From Sphingobacterium olei (lineage in GTDB: Bacteria; Bacteroidota; Bacteroidia; Sphingobacteriales; Sphingobacteriaceae), in assembly GCF_005048855.1 (NCBI RefSeq), contig NZ_SUME01000007.1, positions 1-64,000 of the forward strand: a stretch of DNA of 64,000 nt, given 5' to 3'. Below are positions 25,066-34,645 of this stretch, in pieces (the first letter of the stretch is position 1; the number at the start of each line of letters is the position of its first letter). A program made the position numbers and the translations under genes. The notes under the pieces are model-generated. The model worked only from the letters and a program-made list of their open reading frames with translations. It had not been told where the DNA came from and did no database searches.

Positions 25066-26154
25066 TTAAAAATTATTTTGGGATTGGAGAATAAGTGACT
25101 CTAGGGCGGAAAGCTTCTCTTCAAGTGAGACACGTTTGTTCTCATTTTCGATCAGATGTAAAGTCAGCTCTTCGATCTTCTTTAACAGGATTTTATTCAT
25201 TTCTCCCAACGATATACCGTCACGCTCGGCATCCTTAGCTTTCGGTAGCTCTGGTAGATGTCCATTGCTTTTGATAAACTGTTCTATTTCAGTAAGGGTT
25301 TTTAGATCATACGCTTCCTCGAATACATAATCCGGCCAATTGGCCGTTTCAACTTTGATCTCCTTACTCCTGATCGGACCATTCACCGCCAGATCGTACT
25401 CACGCGGAGTTTGGGTCTTTATGCCTACTTTACCCGGGAAATATGCCAGGCTACTTTGTGTACTGCTGACGCCTAACAGTGATTCCACCGAGGGTTCGTT
25501 GCCATTGACCACTTCAAGCCTCGGAGCGTAGAAAAACTGCTTGTCGTTGACATTGGGATCATAATATAGATACGCTCTGTGAACAGTGGAAGTGGCTGAA
25601 GCAGTAAATTTAAAATCTGTCATCGATAAAACCTTCTGTCCTGTTGAGCCATCGTATATACCCCCGAGATGAACGGTTGAGGCATCTGTATGGGCATGTA
25701 TGTATCCTACAAGCAGGTACCATTGATCCAGCTTGGGAAGTACACCGTTCCAAAAGTAGGGGTTGCCGTTTGCAACACCATCTAAATTTGAAACAGACCT
25801 GCACCCAAAATAGGTTCTACCGCTGGTCGAGTTCGACTTTTTTATCCAAACGGTCATACGGTACATTTTGGAAGGATCGATCGTGATATCCGTTGTATTC
25901 CAGCCGCCATCAGCCTGTGCATCTCCCCCCGGAATCGATTTCCAAATGATACCGCGATGTCCATGTGGAGTTTCTCCCCATTCCCGGATATTTTCAGAGG
26001 GAAGCCCACTGAGGGAAAACATACCGGCACTTCCAGATCCGATATTCCATGCATTGACATCTAAAAGGTTCTGGGCATGACTTACGGTACACCAAAAACC
26101 GATCAGCATAGTAAAGACAATTCTTGCTCTCAGGAGAGGTTTATTCAATTTCAT
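25066..26154 (-). CDS. Secreted fibre-like adhesin with jelly-roll-like head (copy 2)
   Basis: 362 residues and almost identical along its length to the protein at 3945-5030; differences are scattered single residues plus the last ones (SQNNF against SQKK). Same signal peptide, W-rich sandwich-like head and C-terminal cassette. It opens the fibre operon of module A behind a conserved leader. The conservation of the head, while other fibres vary, suggests that this binder is held constant between modules or that the copies have been homogenised by recombination. Confidence 0.7.
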   Translation of the reverse strand: MKLNKPLLRARIVFTMLIGFWCTVSHAQNLLDVNAWNIGSGSAGMFSLSGLPSENIREWGETPHGHRGIIWKSIPGGDAQADGGWNTTDITIDPSKMYRMTVWIKKSNSTSGRTYFGCRSVSNLDGVANGNPYFWNGVLPKLDQWYLLVGYIHAHTDASTVHLGGIYDGSTGQKVLSMTDFKFTASATSTVHRAYLYYDPNVNDKQFFYAPRLEVVNGNEPSVESLLGVSSTQSSLAYFPGKVGIKTQTPREYDLAVNGPIRSKEIKVETANWPDYVFEEAYDLKTLTEIEQFIKSNGHLPELPKAKDAERDGISLGEMNKILLKKIEELTLHLIENENKRVSLEEKLSALESLILQSQNNF

Positions 26155-26159
26155 AGGGT

Positions 26160-26490
26160 AACTTCTAAGGTTCTTATTTTATTTTCGACAGGTATCTGCT
26201 CGACGGTTGACTACATTTTTTTCTATTGATATTCGCTTCGATATAGTCAGTTATGGTCGGACTAAAAAATAGATCGTGATTATTTCGTTAACAGTTTGGT
26301 ATAACAACCAACAGGACATCATATCCCAGTGTGTTACTTTCCTGTAAAAGTGAAAATTATTATTTAAATGTATGTTCCGGCAATATTATTATGCTGTTAA
26401 AATATTTCTGTTAATTACTGGTCTTTTATATTATATACTTCTCAACAATTGATTTCCAATAAAATTATAAAAGGTTTAGGAGAAAAACAA
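26160..26490 (-). promoter_or_regulatory. Fibre-operon leader region (repeat family, copy L2)
   Basis: Non-coding DNA in front of module A. The part 26229-26380 matches 56457-56612 closely (GTCAGTTATGGTC, AAAAAATAGATCGTGATT, CAGTTTGGTATAACAAC, AAAATTATTATTTAAATGTATGTTCCG), and the part 26400-26490 matches the leaders at 5.2 and 38.3 kb. Probable promoter and leader; exact start not determined. Confidence 0.5.
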
Positions 26491-26542
26491 GAAAACACAA
26501 TATATTTTGAAATTTTATTTTTATAAGGCTAGGAAGGACAGT

Positions 26543-26590
26543 ATACAAGCCTAGAGCCGTACAGGATTCTGTACGGCTCTAGGCTTGTAT
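26543..26590. terminator. Perfect 21-bp inverted repeat, probable terminator of module B
   Basis: Two exact arms of 21 bases (ATACAAGCCTAGAGCCGTACA and its complement) flank a six-base loop GGATTC. It lies between the end of module B and the leader of module A. No strong T run follows on either strand, so it may be a terminator of factor-dependent type or another structural element. Confidence 0.55.
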
Positions 26591-26971
26591 GGAACGTCTG
26601 GTAAAAAGTCTCTACTTTTTTAACTAGCCATTGCATTTCGTTTTCCTTCTTACAAAAAAAGTGTGAATAGAAAAGTTTAACAGCAAAAAACAAAGCATTA
26701 AAATCAAAATAATCATTGTTATTTTTTCTTACGACTTAAGTCGCCATGAGGGTCGAACTAGTGAATTTATAGTCTCTCGAACTAGCTACAAATTTATTGC
26801 TCCTTAGAAATATCTAATCTAAATAGTTACATCGCAATGTTTATCATTAGATACAAAAAATGAAAGAAAGCTATAGATATTAAAAGATAGTCGAACATTC
26901 CTTTTCTGACTTCCTTACGAAAACTATAAGCTGTCACAGTTCAGTTTACACTACTTTATTCTATCTTATAC
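26591..26971. other. Gap between modules; two tiny membrane-type frames only
   Basis: No convincing gene. On the minus strand two small hydrophobic frames can be read: 26827-26937 (GTG start, 36 residues, MFDYLLISIAFFHFLYLMINIAM inside) and 26624-26716 (MIILILMLCFLLLNF, 30 residues). Neither has a clear ribosome site. They may be relics of a membrane immunity gene behind the tip tail at 26972. Confidence 0.25.
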
Positions 26972-27033
26972 CTAGAATTCAATTTCATCATATACTTTCT
27001 GAACCTGCTCCTTCCACAGAATCGATTCTCCTC
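26972..27033 (-). pseudogene. C-terminal tail of a displaced toxin tip
   Basis: Directly after the immunity gene stop the same frame continues GGESILWKEQVQKVYDEIEF and stops. This looks like the last 20 residues of a toxin tip, fused without a start codon behind the previous immunity gene. The same arrangement (immunity stop, then tip scrap in frame) is seen at 1708/1709. Confidence 0.4.
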
Positions 27034-27034
27034 C

Positions 27035-27565
27035 CTATATATCTATATTTTTACTAAAATTTTCTATTTTAATTGTGTGCAATATCTCATTTTGCAAGAA
27101 ATGCTCGATATTCATTGCCTTTGCTCTCTCTTTCTTGGTAAGTTTAAATTTTATCACACCATAGTTTAACTGTGAAAATTCTATTCTTAGTTTCTCTATT
27201 TGTAGTCTGTGGACTTCAATATCATTTCTTAAATATTTGCTCAATTCAAATAGCTTCTGACAAAGAAAATACATTTCATCCTCCGTCAAAAAAACTTTCT
27301 TTCTAAAATATAGCAGCAATACATTCTCAATTTTAGCTAAAAATTTGGCTTCTTTAATAAAAATTAAGTTTCGAAGCTTATCGGCTTTCAAATCGAATTT
27401 ATTAACAAGAAACTCAGCCACCTTTCCTGGAGATATTTGGGTTTTATAATATTCTCTTAAATTCTCAAGGGGTTCCCATCTACTCCTATCCAACGACAAA
27501 TCGATTTGATTTAAATAGGCAAATAGAAATGCGACAATAGGATATTCAATTCTAACTTTTTTCAT
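27035..27565 (-). CDS. Immunity candidate of the module B toxin
   Basis: 176 residues from ATG 27565 (MKKVRIEYPIVAFLFAY), 10 bases after the toxin stop; the longer frame to 27619 re-reads toxin codons. Mainly helical, charged and without signal peptide. I do not recognise a family. Its place directly behind an ART-like tip makes it the likely cytoplasmic neutraliser. Confidence 0.6.
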   Translation of the reverse strand: MKKVRIEYPIVAFLFAYLNQIDLSLDRSRWEPLENLREYYKTQISPGKVAEFLVNKFDLKADKLRNLIFIKEAKFLAKIENVLLLYFRKKVFLTEDEMYFLCQKLFELSKYLRNDIEVHRLQIEKLRIEFSQLNYGVIKFKLTKKERAKAMNIEHFLQNEILHTIKIENFSKNIDI

Positions 27566-27575
27566 TCTTGTGAGT

Positions 27576-30500
27576 TTACCAATTCCACCAATTTCTATTA
27601 AAGGTTGGCTTAGTGCCATTAAGATTTAGAGGAGAGCCTCCGGTTACTATTCTTCCTGCATTCCCCGTTCCTCCCATATAACCTGGAATTGGCCCTACGG
27701 CGCTCTTTGGCACAGAAAACTCAACAAAACCTCCTCCTTTTACTCCGCCGCCAACTTGCCCCATATTTACCTTTGACGGAGGTAGGAATGGAGCAACCTC
27801 TACATCCACTCCATATGGTTCTCCTCTTGATGCATTTATAGAGTTACTCTTTTCTATCCCTTTAACACCACTGTTAGTAGAATGATGACGGACTCTAACA
27901 AGATCTTCAACAGCATCAGCAGTTACTGCTTTGCTTCCAACATTCTGTTTTCCTCCAGCTTTGTGGGTAACTATTCCAACAGTAACTACAGCGGCAACAC
28001 TTCCAATCGCCTCCATATCTCCATCTGCAGCTTTACCAACTGTTCGAACTATTTCCGGAGCTCCAGTAGACTCCAAAAATTGATTTCCTGCACCTGAATA
28101 ATCTCCTTTACTGAGATGTTCAACAGTACTTACTGCTGTACTGACACTGGAAATAATCTGATTGTGAAGCTGAGACCCATTGGCTATACCCATCAGTGTT
28201 GTACCAAAACCTCTGAAAAATTTCTTTATCCCGTCATTTGGCCACATCCCATCGGGATCAATAAACCGTATTGGATTATTGAATGCATAGGTATATGGCG
28301 ACCATCGTCGTCCCTGCTCCGCCAATGGATCCACCACGTTCCACCGTCCGATTTCAGCGTCATAGAACCTTGCACCATAATCAAGCTGTCCTCCTAACTC
28401 TTCCTGAACTTCTTTACCGTTATAAAGATACTTGTTTACCCCCGAAGTAACAATAGCTTTAGCTTTTCCAAATGGATAATAGTCATGCTTTTGGATTACT
28501 GTAACCGCAGTTGCCGACGTACGTTGTAATGTAGCACGCACATTGCCTAGGTGATCTGTCAGATTGTAATGGTAGACATAGTTACCACCGTTGTTCTGCA
28601 GGTAACCCTCATCCGTGTGAATCATCTCAATAGCATTCGTACCGCTACCTACTTTGCTGTATTCTATACCACCGATATAGTCGCGCTGCGTACTAGTACT
28701 GCCTACCGTGGCAAACTTGCGGAGCTTGGCTCCCTCCGCGTCGTAAACATACGATACGCTAGCACCTGTTTTAGTCGCTGTTTTGGGCAGGTTCAGATGA
28801 TTGTACGTGAAGGCCATGCCTGTGCGGTCCAGCGTCGCATTCCCGTTTGCATCGTAGTCATATGCGCCCATAATCCCTCCCGAAAGTCCTTGCAGCTTGT
28901 TGCCCGTATAGCTGTAACTGGTCATAGTGCCACCGTCGCGTAAAAGCGTCTTTATATTGCCCATGACATCATAGGTAAGTACCTCGCTCAGAGAACCCGG
29001 CGTACTCGAAATACCGCTCAGCAGACGGTTTGTCGCATCATAGGAATATTTCATGGTGCTATTCGCTGATGACCCATGCTTCCAGTGTTGTTCTGAGATA
29101 TTCCCGTTGAACTGTGGTGTGGCACCTGCCGACGGATCATTGTATTTTAACTCTTCCGTAAAATGGCTTGAACTGATTTTTTTTAGCCAACCTCTCTCAT
29201 TATAGGAATATGAAACGGCCGCCACTCCCATGTCTGTACCCGTGTGTTGTTCGAGGATATTATATTCCTGTTCCTTAACCAATATTTTCTGTTGGTTGCC
29301 TATCTTATTCCACTTCTTGCTCAACCGGCTCCTATGATCGTACTCATATTCGTCAACTATGGTTAGTGGTGCACCGCCTGCAGTACGATGTATACGGCCG
29401 GAACTGAGCAGGTCGCCCACAAAACTGTAGTTATTCGTTATTTCGTCTACATTGTCCAAATGTACTTGCCCATCTTTATAATGCTGAATGAACTGCTTTG
29501 CCAAGCGTGATTCTTCATCGTAATAGCTTACCGTCCAGAGATAGTCCGAGGTACCCAGCACGCTGACTTTTTTCGCTGTCTCAAGGCCCATCGTCAATTT
29601 CGAACCTTCCGCGAAAGGATAAGGATTACCCTGCGGCAGATCGTAATCATCGTAATAACGCAGTACTTGATGCGTAAGACCTGTTGTGGGAAAGGACTGA
29701 TTGCTATACCCCTCCCCTCCAGATACACGGGATTCCCATAGAACAGTACCGTTAGTTACTGAGGACTGAACAATGCTACGCATATCTGTATTGGCCGTGC
29801 TACCACCGTGTGAATAGATGCCCTCCATAACCGTGCGTCCCTGTCCGTCATATTTGTAACAGTACCATTCCTGAGGGCTTTTGCCTCGCTGCACGGCGTC
29901 CTGTGTTAGAACGACTTGATTAAGCTCGTTATAGATAATAAATTCCTTCCCTTTTCCAGGGATCTTTTTTTCCACACAGCGGCCCCTATTATCGTAACGG
30001 TACTGGTAGCAAAAGTTATCCAAAGCCGTCTGGTTTGGAACTCCGTCACTATCCGGAATGGCTCCAGGCGGAAGCACAAAACATAAGTGCCCCAGCTCAT
30101 CATATACATAGTAGGTAGACAGCGTTATTGTATTATTCCCCTCCTTGACAAAAGAGCGTTTCAAGACTACCCGACCATCCCTATCTTTAAATTCATGTAC
30201 CGTACCAGGATCCATATCTCCGGATTTCCAGTTCTCATCGTGAACTGCAGTTTTGTCTAGCGAATTGGGCGAGTACATCGAATTGTTACTGGTCCTTGTT
30301 AGTGTTCTTTCTCCTGCTGCACCGATCAAAACTGTATAAAGAACGACCTCGTCTGCCTCATTGCCTTTGTAAAATAAGCGTTGCGTGTTAGATGTATCTG
30401 GCAGGGCTGTAATCTGCCAGGCCTTCCCGACCGAACCGACCTCCCGTACACGGTTCAAAGGTGAGTCCTCGAAACGTGTCTGGCTGTAAGGATGACTATT

Positions 30501-31055
30501 AACCGTTATATTGTTACGAGCGTAGCCATCCATATAATAGAGATTGTAGGTAGTGAGAGCCCAGTATTCATAATTACCGTAGAGTTCCTCTGGTCGCTCA
30601 AAGATGTCTTCGTAAGGCATATACGAAGTGGTTTCCCTCCCCATCAGATCGTGGTCAAACGGATAGACAATGTCAAAGCCTCGAGGGCTGGCCTGTATCT
30701 TTACCTCTTGCAATTTCTGCCCATTCCCATCAAAATAGGTGATATCCCGCTGTACTTTATCCCTACCCAATGTTGGTATTTCAGGATTGGACAAAGGTGC
30801 TAGGGGTCTGTATTTGATAATATACGGTTTTTCATCGCTAAGACTTAACGTCGTCGCGGTACTGATAAACCCTCTATAAGTGGATCCTTCCGGGACATGG
30901 AAACCATTTTTGTAGGTAATGGAAAAACGTGCCGAATCTACCTCTTGATTAAAATAATAAACGCGAACCACATCGTCCTGCTGAGCTATAGCAGAAAGTC
31001 CCTGCAGCAGGATAATCTTGATGAAGATACAAACAAGAATGCAAAATCTTTTCAT
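27576..31055 (-). CDS. Module B RHS toxin with ADP-ribosyltransferase-like tip
   Basis: 1159 residues. Signal peptide to about residue 24 (SAIAQQ). An N-terminal region with VQRDITYFDGNGQKLQEVKI is typical of the DUF6443-type start of Bacteroidetes RHS proteins. YD repeats follow, then the core TDHLGNVRATLQ, YDYGARFYDAEIGRWNVVDPLAEQ, NPIRFIDPDGMWP near residue 933. The tip contains a hydrophobic spacer and, from about 1053, VRVRHHSTNSGVKGIEKSNSINAS, PYGVDVEVAPF and GGGFVEFSVP, resembling HYD1-type ADP-ribosyltransferase tips (xHxT...GI..S). ART activity is an inference from this pattern. It follows the TcB-like partner by 23 bases. Confidence 0.7.
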   Translation of the reverse strand: MKRFCILVCIFIKIILLQGLSAIAQQDDVVRVYYFNQEVDSARFSITYKNGFHVPEGSTYRGFISTATTLSLSDEKPYIIKYRPLAPLSNPEIPTLGRDKVQRDITYFDGNGQKLQEVKIQASPRGFDIVYPFDHDLMGRETTSYMPYEDIFERPEELYGNYEYWALTTYNLYYMDGYARNNITVNSHPYSQTRFEDSPLNRVREVGSVGKAWQITALPDTSNTQRLFYKGNEADEVVLYTVLIGAAGERTLTRTSNNSMYSPNSLDKTAVHDENWKSGDMDPGTVHEFKDRDGRVVLKRSFVKEGNNTITLSTYYVYDELGHLCFVLPPGAIPDSDGVPNQTALDNFCYQYRYDNRGRCVEKKIPGKGKEFIIYNELNQVVLTQDAVQRGKSPQEWYCYKYDGQGRTVMEGIYSHGGSTANTDMRSIVQSSVTNGTVLWESRVSGGEGYSNQSFPTTGLTHQVLRYYDDYDLPQGNPYPFAEGSKLTMGLETAKKVSVLGTSDYLWTVSYYDEESRLAKQFIQHYKDGQVHLDNVDEITNNYSFVGDLLSSGRIHRTAGGAPLTIVDEYEYDHRSRLSKKWNKIGNQQKILVKEQEYNILEQHTGTDMGVAAVSYSYNERGWLKKISSSHFTEELKYNDPSAGATPQFNGNISEQHWKHGSSANSTMKYSYDATNRLLSGISSTPGSLSEVLTYDVMGNIKTLLRDGGTMTSYSYTGNKLQGLSGGIMGAYDYDANGNATLDRTGMAFTYNHLNLPKTATKTGASVSYVYDAEGAKLRKFATVGSTSTQRDYIGGIEYSKVGSGTNAIEMIHTDEGYLQNNGGNYVYHYNLTDHLGNVRATLQRTSATAVTVIQKHDYYPFGKAKAIVTSGVNKYLYNGKEVQEELGGQLDYGARFYDAEIGRWNVVDPLAEQGRRWSPYTYAFNNPIRFIDPDGMWPNDGIKKFFRGFGTTLMGIANGSQLHNQIISSVSTAVSTVEHLSKGDYSGAGNQFLESTGAPEIVRTVGKAADGDMEAIGSVAAVVTVGIVTHKAGGKQNVGSKAVTADAVEDLVRVRHHSTNSGVKGIEKSNSINASRGEPYGVDVEVAPFLPPSKVNMGQVGGGVKGGGFVEFSVPKSAVGPIPGYMGGTGNAGRIVTGGSPLNLNGTKPTFNRNWWNW

Positions 31056-31078
31056 AACGTTGTTTTTAATGGTGTCCT

Positions 31079-34000
31079 TTAATAGGGTAAATGATAACGA
31101 TATCTTTCCCTGATATTTCTATTGAAATCCAGTATATCGCGCAATCGTCCCGCCCCATCGTAACCAAAATATTTGATCGTTCCATTGTTATCGGTTATAC
31201 TGCTGATTCCCTGCAGATTCGAATACGTGTAAGTGGTCATACCTGCATCGTAAGGGTGGAGTCTGAGATCATCGATAATTCCGGATCCCGATAAAGTAAC
31301 ACCCTCGCTTGCACTGATATTCCGACGTATCAATTGCCATCCATTTTTTTCTACTAAAGATTCTGCAGCTCCGACTGTACCACCGGCGATATTGACGACA
31401 CCGCCGTTCTTAAGCCAGTACATCAACACATATTTCTTTGAGGGGTCCAGCTGTGATTTGCTGATAGCTCCCGTAGTTAGGTTATACGCTCCTGAGCCTG
31501 TAACCGAACCTATTGCAAAATTGGGCGTACCACTGTAAGACCAATTGCCCTTATCCGTTGATTCAAACCCGGAAAAGGCAACATCTGTATAGATCGCATT
31601 GTTCACAGAAGCTGTTATCTGGCTGTTTCCGTAACCCCATATCAATGCATATGACTTCAGTTGATCGATTTCTAGTTCAAGTATCCTACCGAACGGATCC
31701 ACTCGCTTTACAGTAAAGGCATGCCACCAGTTGGTTGGGCTTCCCGTAATGGGTTGTGTCAGTTTCAACTCTAGCTCATTACTGAGGTATAGCTTCCCCT
31801 GCACTGTAACTCCGTAGTCGTAGGTAGTACCAGCAGTCAAATATCTGTCGTTCCCTTTTTTCAGGTATTTGTATTCCTCCAAGGGCCTATCAAGTAAATG
31901 CCTGTTGATCAGATAACTTGCACTTGACCCATTGCTTGGGTTGCTTACGTCCAATGGGTAAATAAACCTGTGGAGCACCGAATCGCCCTGACTGTTCAGG
32001 CGACTTATCTGGTTTGGGTTCAGGTGTCGTGGACTATCGTAAACATAGTTAACGGTATCCTGACTTATTAAGATGTTGTTATCCCCGTAAACATAATTAC
32101 GTTCCTGTGTCTTCACATAGGCCGTGGAATTATACCCTAAATATACAGCGTCGTAACCGTATTTTCCGGGATAGTAGAAGTCAGGGTGATCCTTTGATCT
32201 GATATAAGCGGCGATGGGATCGATGAATTTGATTACGCTTGTACCCGTTGAGGTCTGCAGATCCCCATTGTGATCCATGTAATGCACAGTGTAACTCTGA
32301 AGAAATGGTGCTGCTAGTATTCCCCTATTATATGCCAAAATAGAAAGAAATCTCCCTGGATTTGCGACCAAAGGAGCATTGACCTGCTTATAGGCGTATT
32401 CCGTTCTTTGAACCGCGCTGTAAACATTACTCCCCCAGGATTTGTACCTGATTACCGATTTGGGGTGATTGTAAATATAATCTGGCTTTATGCCCCCACT
32501 GTTATCACCAACTGGATAGGAAAAACCCTGACCCTCCGTCCACTGATCCATAGCGGGCAGATAAAAAAGGTAAGTTGTTTTTGCCCCTACGTCATTTTGA
32601 CTTTTGTAGACATATTCACTCACGCTACCATAAACTGCATAGGAACCTCCTTTCAAAGTCATGTCCTTTATGCTATGGGACAACAACTGAAAATTTCCGA
32701 CGGTTGTACCTATATTTACACCATAGGCAGCTGGATACACGGAATTGGTGGATATAATCGTTGCCGGATAGGAAACTTTTCCCACCCCGTCTTCATTGCC
32801 TTGATACGCTCCCCCCGACCCATATTTGAACACCTTCTTTGACCGCAATGTGCTGGCATAACCGCCTTCGACATCATAGTCAGAGGTGGTAATCTGTTTG
32901 ATGCGCATCCCCCCACCTTGTTTAATCGTTTCTGTATAACTATTACCGGATGAGGGTCTATAATGAACAAATTTATGCGGTTCGTACTCGTATTCGACAA
33001 TGCTCCGGCTGGGGGTGACAATAGATGCTAGCATACCAGTCATCGCCTGCTCAAAATTAAACTCCCTATTGGCAAATGAAAACTGACCATAAGGAACACC
33101 TTTTCCATATAGCTCTATTCCTTCTCGCTGTCTGTTAGGTATGTGTAAACTAGTTGAGGGAGAGGTTGAATTATACTGAATATAAATCGGTTCATAACGT
33201 TTGTTCTGTATGGCAATGTTATTATGAGGGTTTTCAATCATAATTTTGTTGGATCCGGCCCCGTTGTAGAATCCCCAACGGTCTTCCCCAGAATGCTCGG
33301 TTGTCAGGGGATTGTTGGATAACCCCGCCTCATTATTGTACTTAAAAGCCCACGACCCCACAAAGTTTCCGCTTCCATCTTCCTCCGTAATTCTTCCAAG
33401 AAAAAGGTAGTTCATAGACTCCGGTGTTTTTTCGAAGACAAATTTTCTTAATAGTTCGAAGGTGTTGTCAGGGAGCTTTCGCTCTATCTTTATGCTAGAT
33501 AGAAAATCACAAAATCCATTGGTATATTCAAAAACAACCCGTCCCTCCCTGAAATTGATTTGTTTGATCCGGGTCAATTGCTTGTACATGATTTTTGTTT
33601 GGGTAAATGTTGGCGCCTTGATGAAATATCCCGTTCCAGCAACCCAATTACCATACGTATCCCTTGTTACATCCTTACTCATGGGCATAGACGCCGAGGT
33701 GGTAATTTTGTCTAGATTGTTCAAAACCGGAAGATGAGCCTGAACATGCGAGCTAAACACATGGTAATCAAACGAAATACTGTCATTAGATGATTCGGAT
33801 AAGATATATCGGAGATTCCGATCGTTGCTTACCTGGTCTTCATCCTCCGGTCGCCAGGCCTTCGTGAACATAGAGGTATCCGGCGGGAAGGCTTCTGTAT
33901 AGAACGTACGTTTTCGGGTATGTTTAACATCACCATCTACAAATTCATATGTTTTTCCGTCGTGCTTGATCATATGACCACTGGCGTAGACCGAAGGTCT

Positions 34001-34603
34001 GTAAGGAAAAGTTAGGTAATCGGCACCGGAAAACACAAAACTACCGCTGATTGAGGGTAGCTGATAATGGTAAATATCCAGTGCCCCGTCGCGCCATCCC
34101 GAAAGTAAGTCGATGATATACTGCCGGTGGGGTATGTGATCTACGTTTAAATTAACATTATTGTACGGCTGGTTTTTCCAAGGTGCCGAGTAATCATTAT
34201 TAATGCCATTGAGATGGTCATCATTTAGACCAATTACAGATGTAACTATTTTGCCCCCCGCATTAAGCTGCCATCCCATACCGGCAATGCTTCGTTCCTG
34301 TCCAACCTTAATTCCTGTAGCACTATAATAAAGGTTTATCGGAAGTTCCAAGTCCCCTGTTTTGATGGTATATATGGGCACTGTGACCTGCAACGTACCC
34401 GTTTGGTGGTCTACATTATCCAACTCCCCAACGGGGCTAAATGTTGCGGCCTTAGGCACGTCTCCCACATATCCCCTAGCGTACTTATGGTAGGCCCGCT
34501 GTCCATACGAGCAAAGCGTTAAACAGATGAGCAAAAAACTAAAAAACAGCCGCCTAGATAGCTTTAAGTATTCCGCACATCCAGTGTGTATGCATAGGTT
34601 CAT
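31079..34603 (-). CDS. Module B RHS shell partner, TcB/SpvB-like
   Basis: 1174 residues with an N-terminal export signal (LFFSFLLICLTLCSYGQ, ending near residue 35). Residues 65-125 read HQTGTLQVTVPIYTIKTGDLELPINLYYSATG and SIAGMGWQLNAGG, the start pattern of SpvB/TcB proteins. The middle has beta-propeller- or YD-like repeats; the end holds a sandwich-like domain (about 1010-1100) and then YDGAGRLRDILDFNRNIRERYRYH. It lacks the DPDG core end and a toxin tip. Same gene order as in modules A, C and D: partner, then toxin. I infer co-assembly of a shared shell. Confidence 0.7.
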   Translation of the reverse strand: MNLCIHTGCAEYLKLSRRLFFSFLLICLTLCSYGQRAYHKYARGYVGDVPKAATFSPVGELDNVDHQTGTLQVTVPIYTIKTGDLELPINLYYSATGIKVGQERSIAGMGWQLNAGGKIVTSVIGLNDDHLNGINNDYSAPWKNQPYNNVNLNVDHIPHRQYIIDLLSGWRDGALDIYHYQLPSISGSFVFSGADYLTFPYRPSVYASGHMIKHDGKTYEFVDGDVKHTRKRTFYTEAFPPDTSMFTKAWRPEDEDQVSNDRNLRYILSESSNDSISFDYHVFSSHVQAHLPVLNNLDKITTSASMPMSKDVTRDTYGNWVAGTGYFIKAPTFTQTKIMYKQLTRIKQINFREGRVVFEYTNGFCDFLSSIKIERKLPDNTFELLRKFVFEKTPESMNYLFLGRITEEDGSGNFVGSWAFKYNNEAGLSNNPLTTEHSGEDRWGFYNGAGSNKIMIENPHNNIAIQNKRYEPIYIQYNSTSPSTSLHIPNRQREGIELYGKGVPYGQFSFANREFNFEQAMTGMLASIVTPSRSIVEYEYEPHKFVHYRPSSGNSYTETIKQGGGMRIKQITTSDYDVEGGYASTLRSKKVFKYGSGGAYQGNEDGVGKVSYPATIISTNSVYPAAYGVNIGTTVGNFQLLSHSIKDMTLKGGSYAVYGSVSEYVYKSQNDVGAKTTYLFYLPAMDQWTEGQGFSYPVGDNSGGIKPDYIYNHPKSVIRYKSWGSNVYSAVQRTEYAYKQVNAPLVANPGRFLSILAYNRGILAAPFLQSYTVHYMDHNGDLQTSTGTSVIKFIDPIAAYIRSKDHPDFYYPGKYGYDAVYLGYNSTAYVKTQERNYVYGDNNILISQDTVNYVYDSPRHLNPNQISRLNSQGDSVLHRFIYPLDVSNPSNGSSASYLINRHLLDRPLEEYKYLKKGNDRYLTAGTTYDYGVTVQGKLYLSNELELKLTQPITGSPTNWWHAFTVKRVDPFGRILELEIDQLKSYALIWGYGNSQITASVNNAIYTDVAFSGFESTDKGNWSYSGTPNFAIGSVTGSGAYNLTTGAISKSQLDPSKKYVLMYWLKNGGVVNIAGGTVGAAESLVEKNGWQLIRRNISASEGVTLSGSGIIDDLRLHPYDAGMTTYTYSNLQGISSITDNNGTIKYFGYDGAGRLRDILDFNRNIRERYRYHLPY

Positions 34604-34645
34604 ATTTCATTCAATTTAAGTTAAACTTCTTGTGGTTAATTCCTT

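Noticed and set aside
32408..32842. Plus-strand frame of 144 codons
   Set aside because: Antisense to the module B shell partner; no supporting signal.
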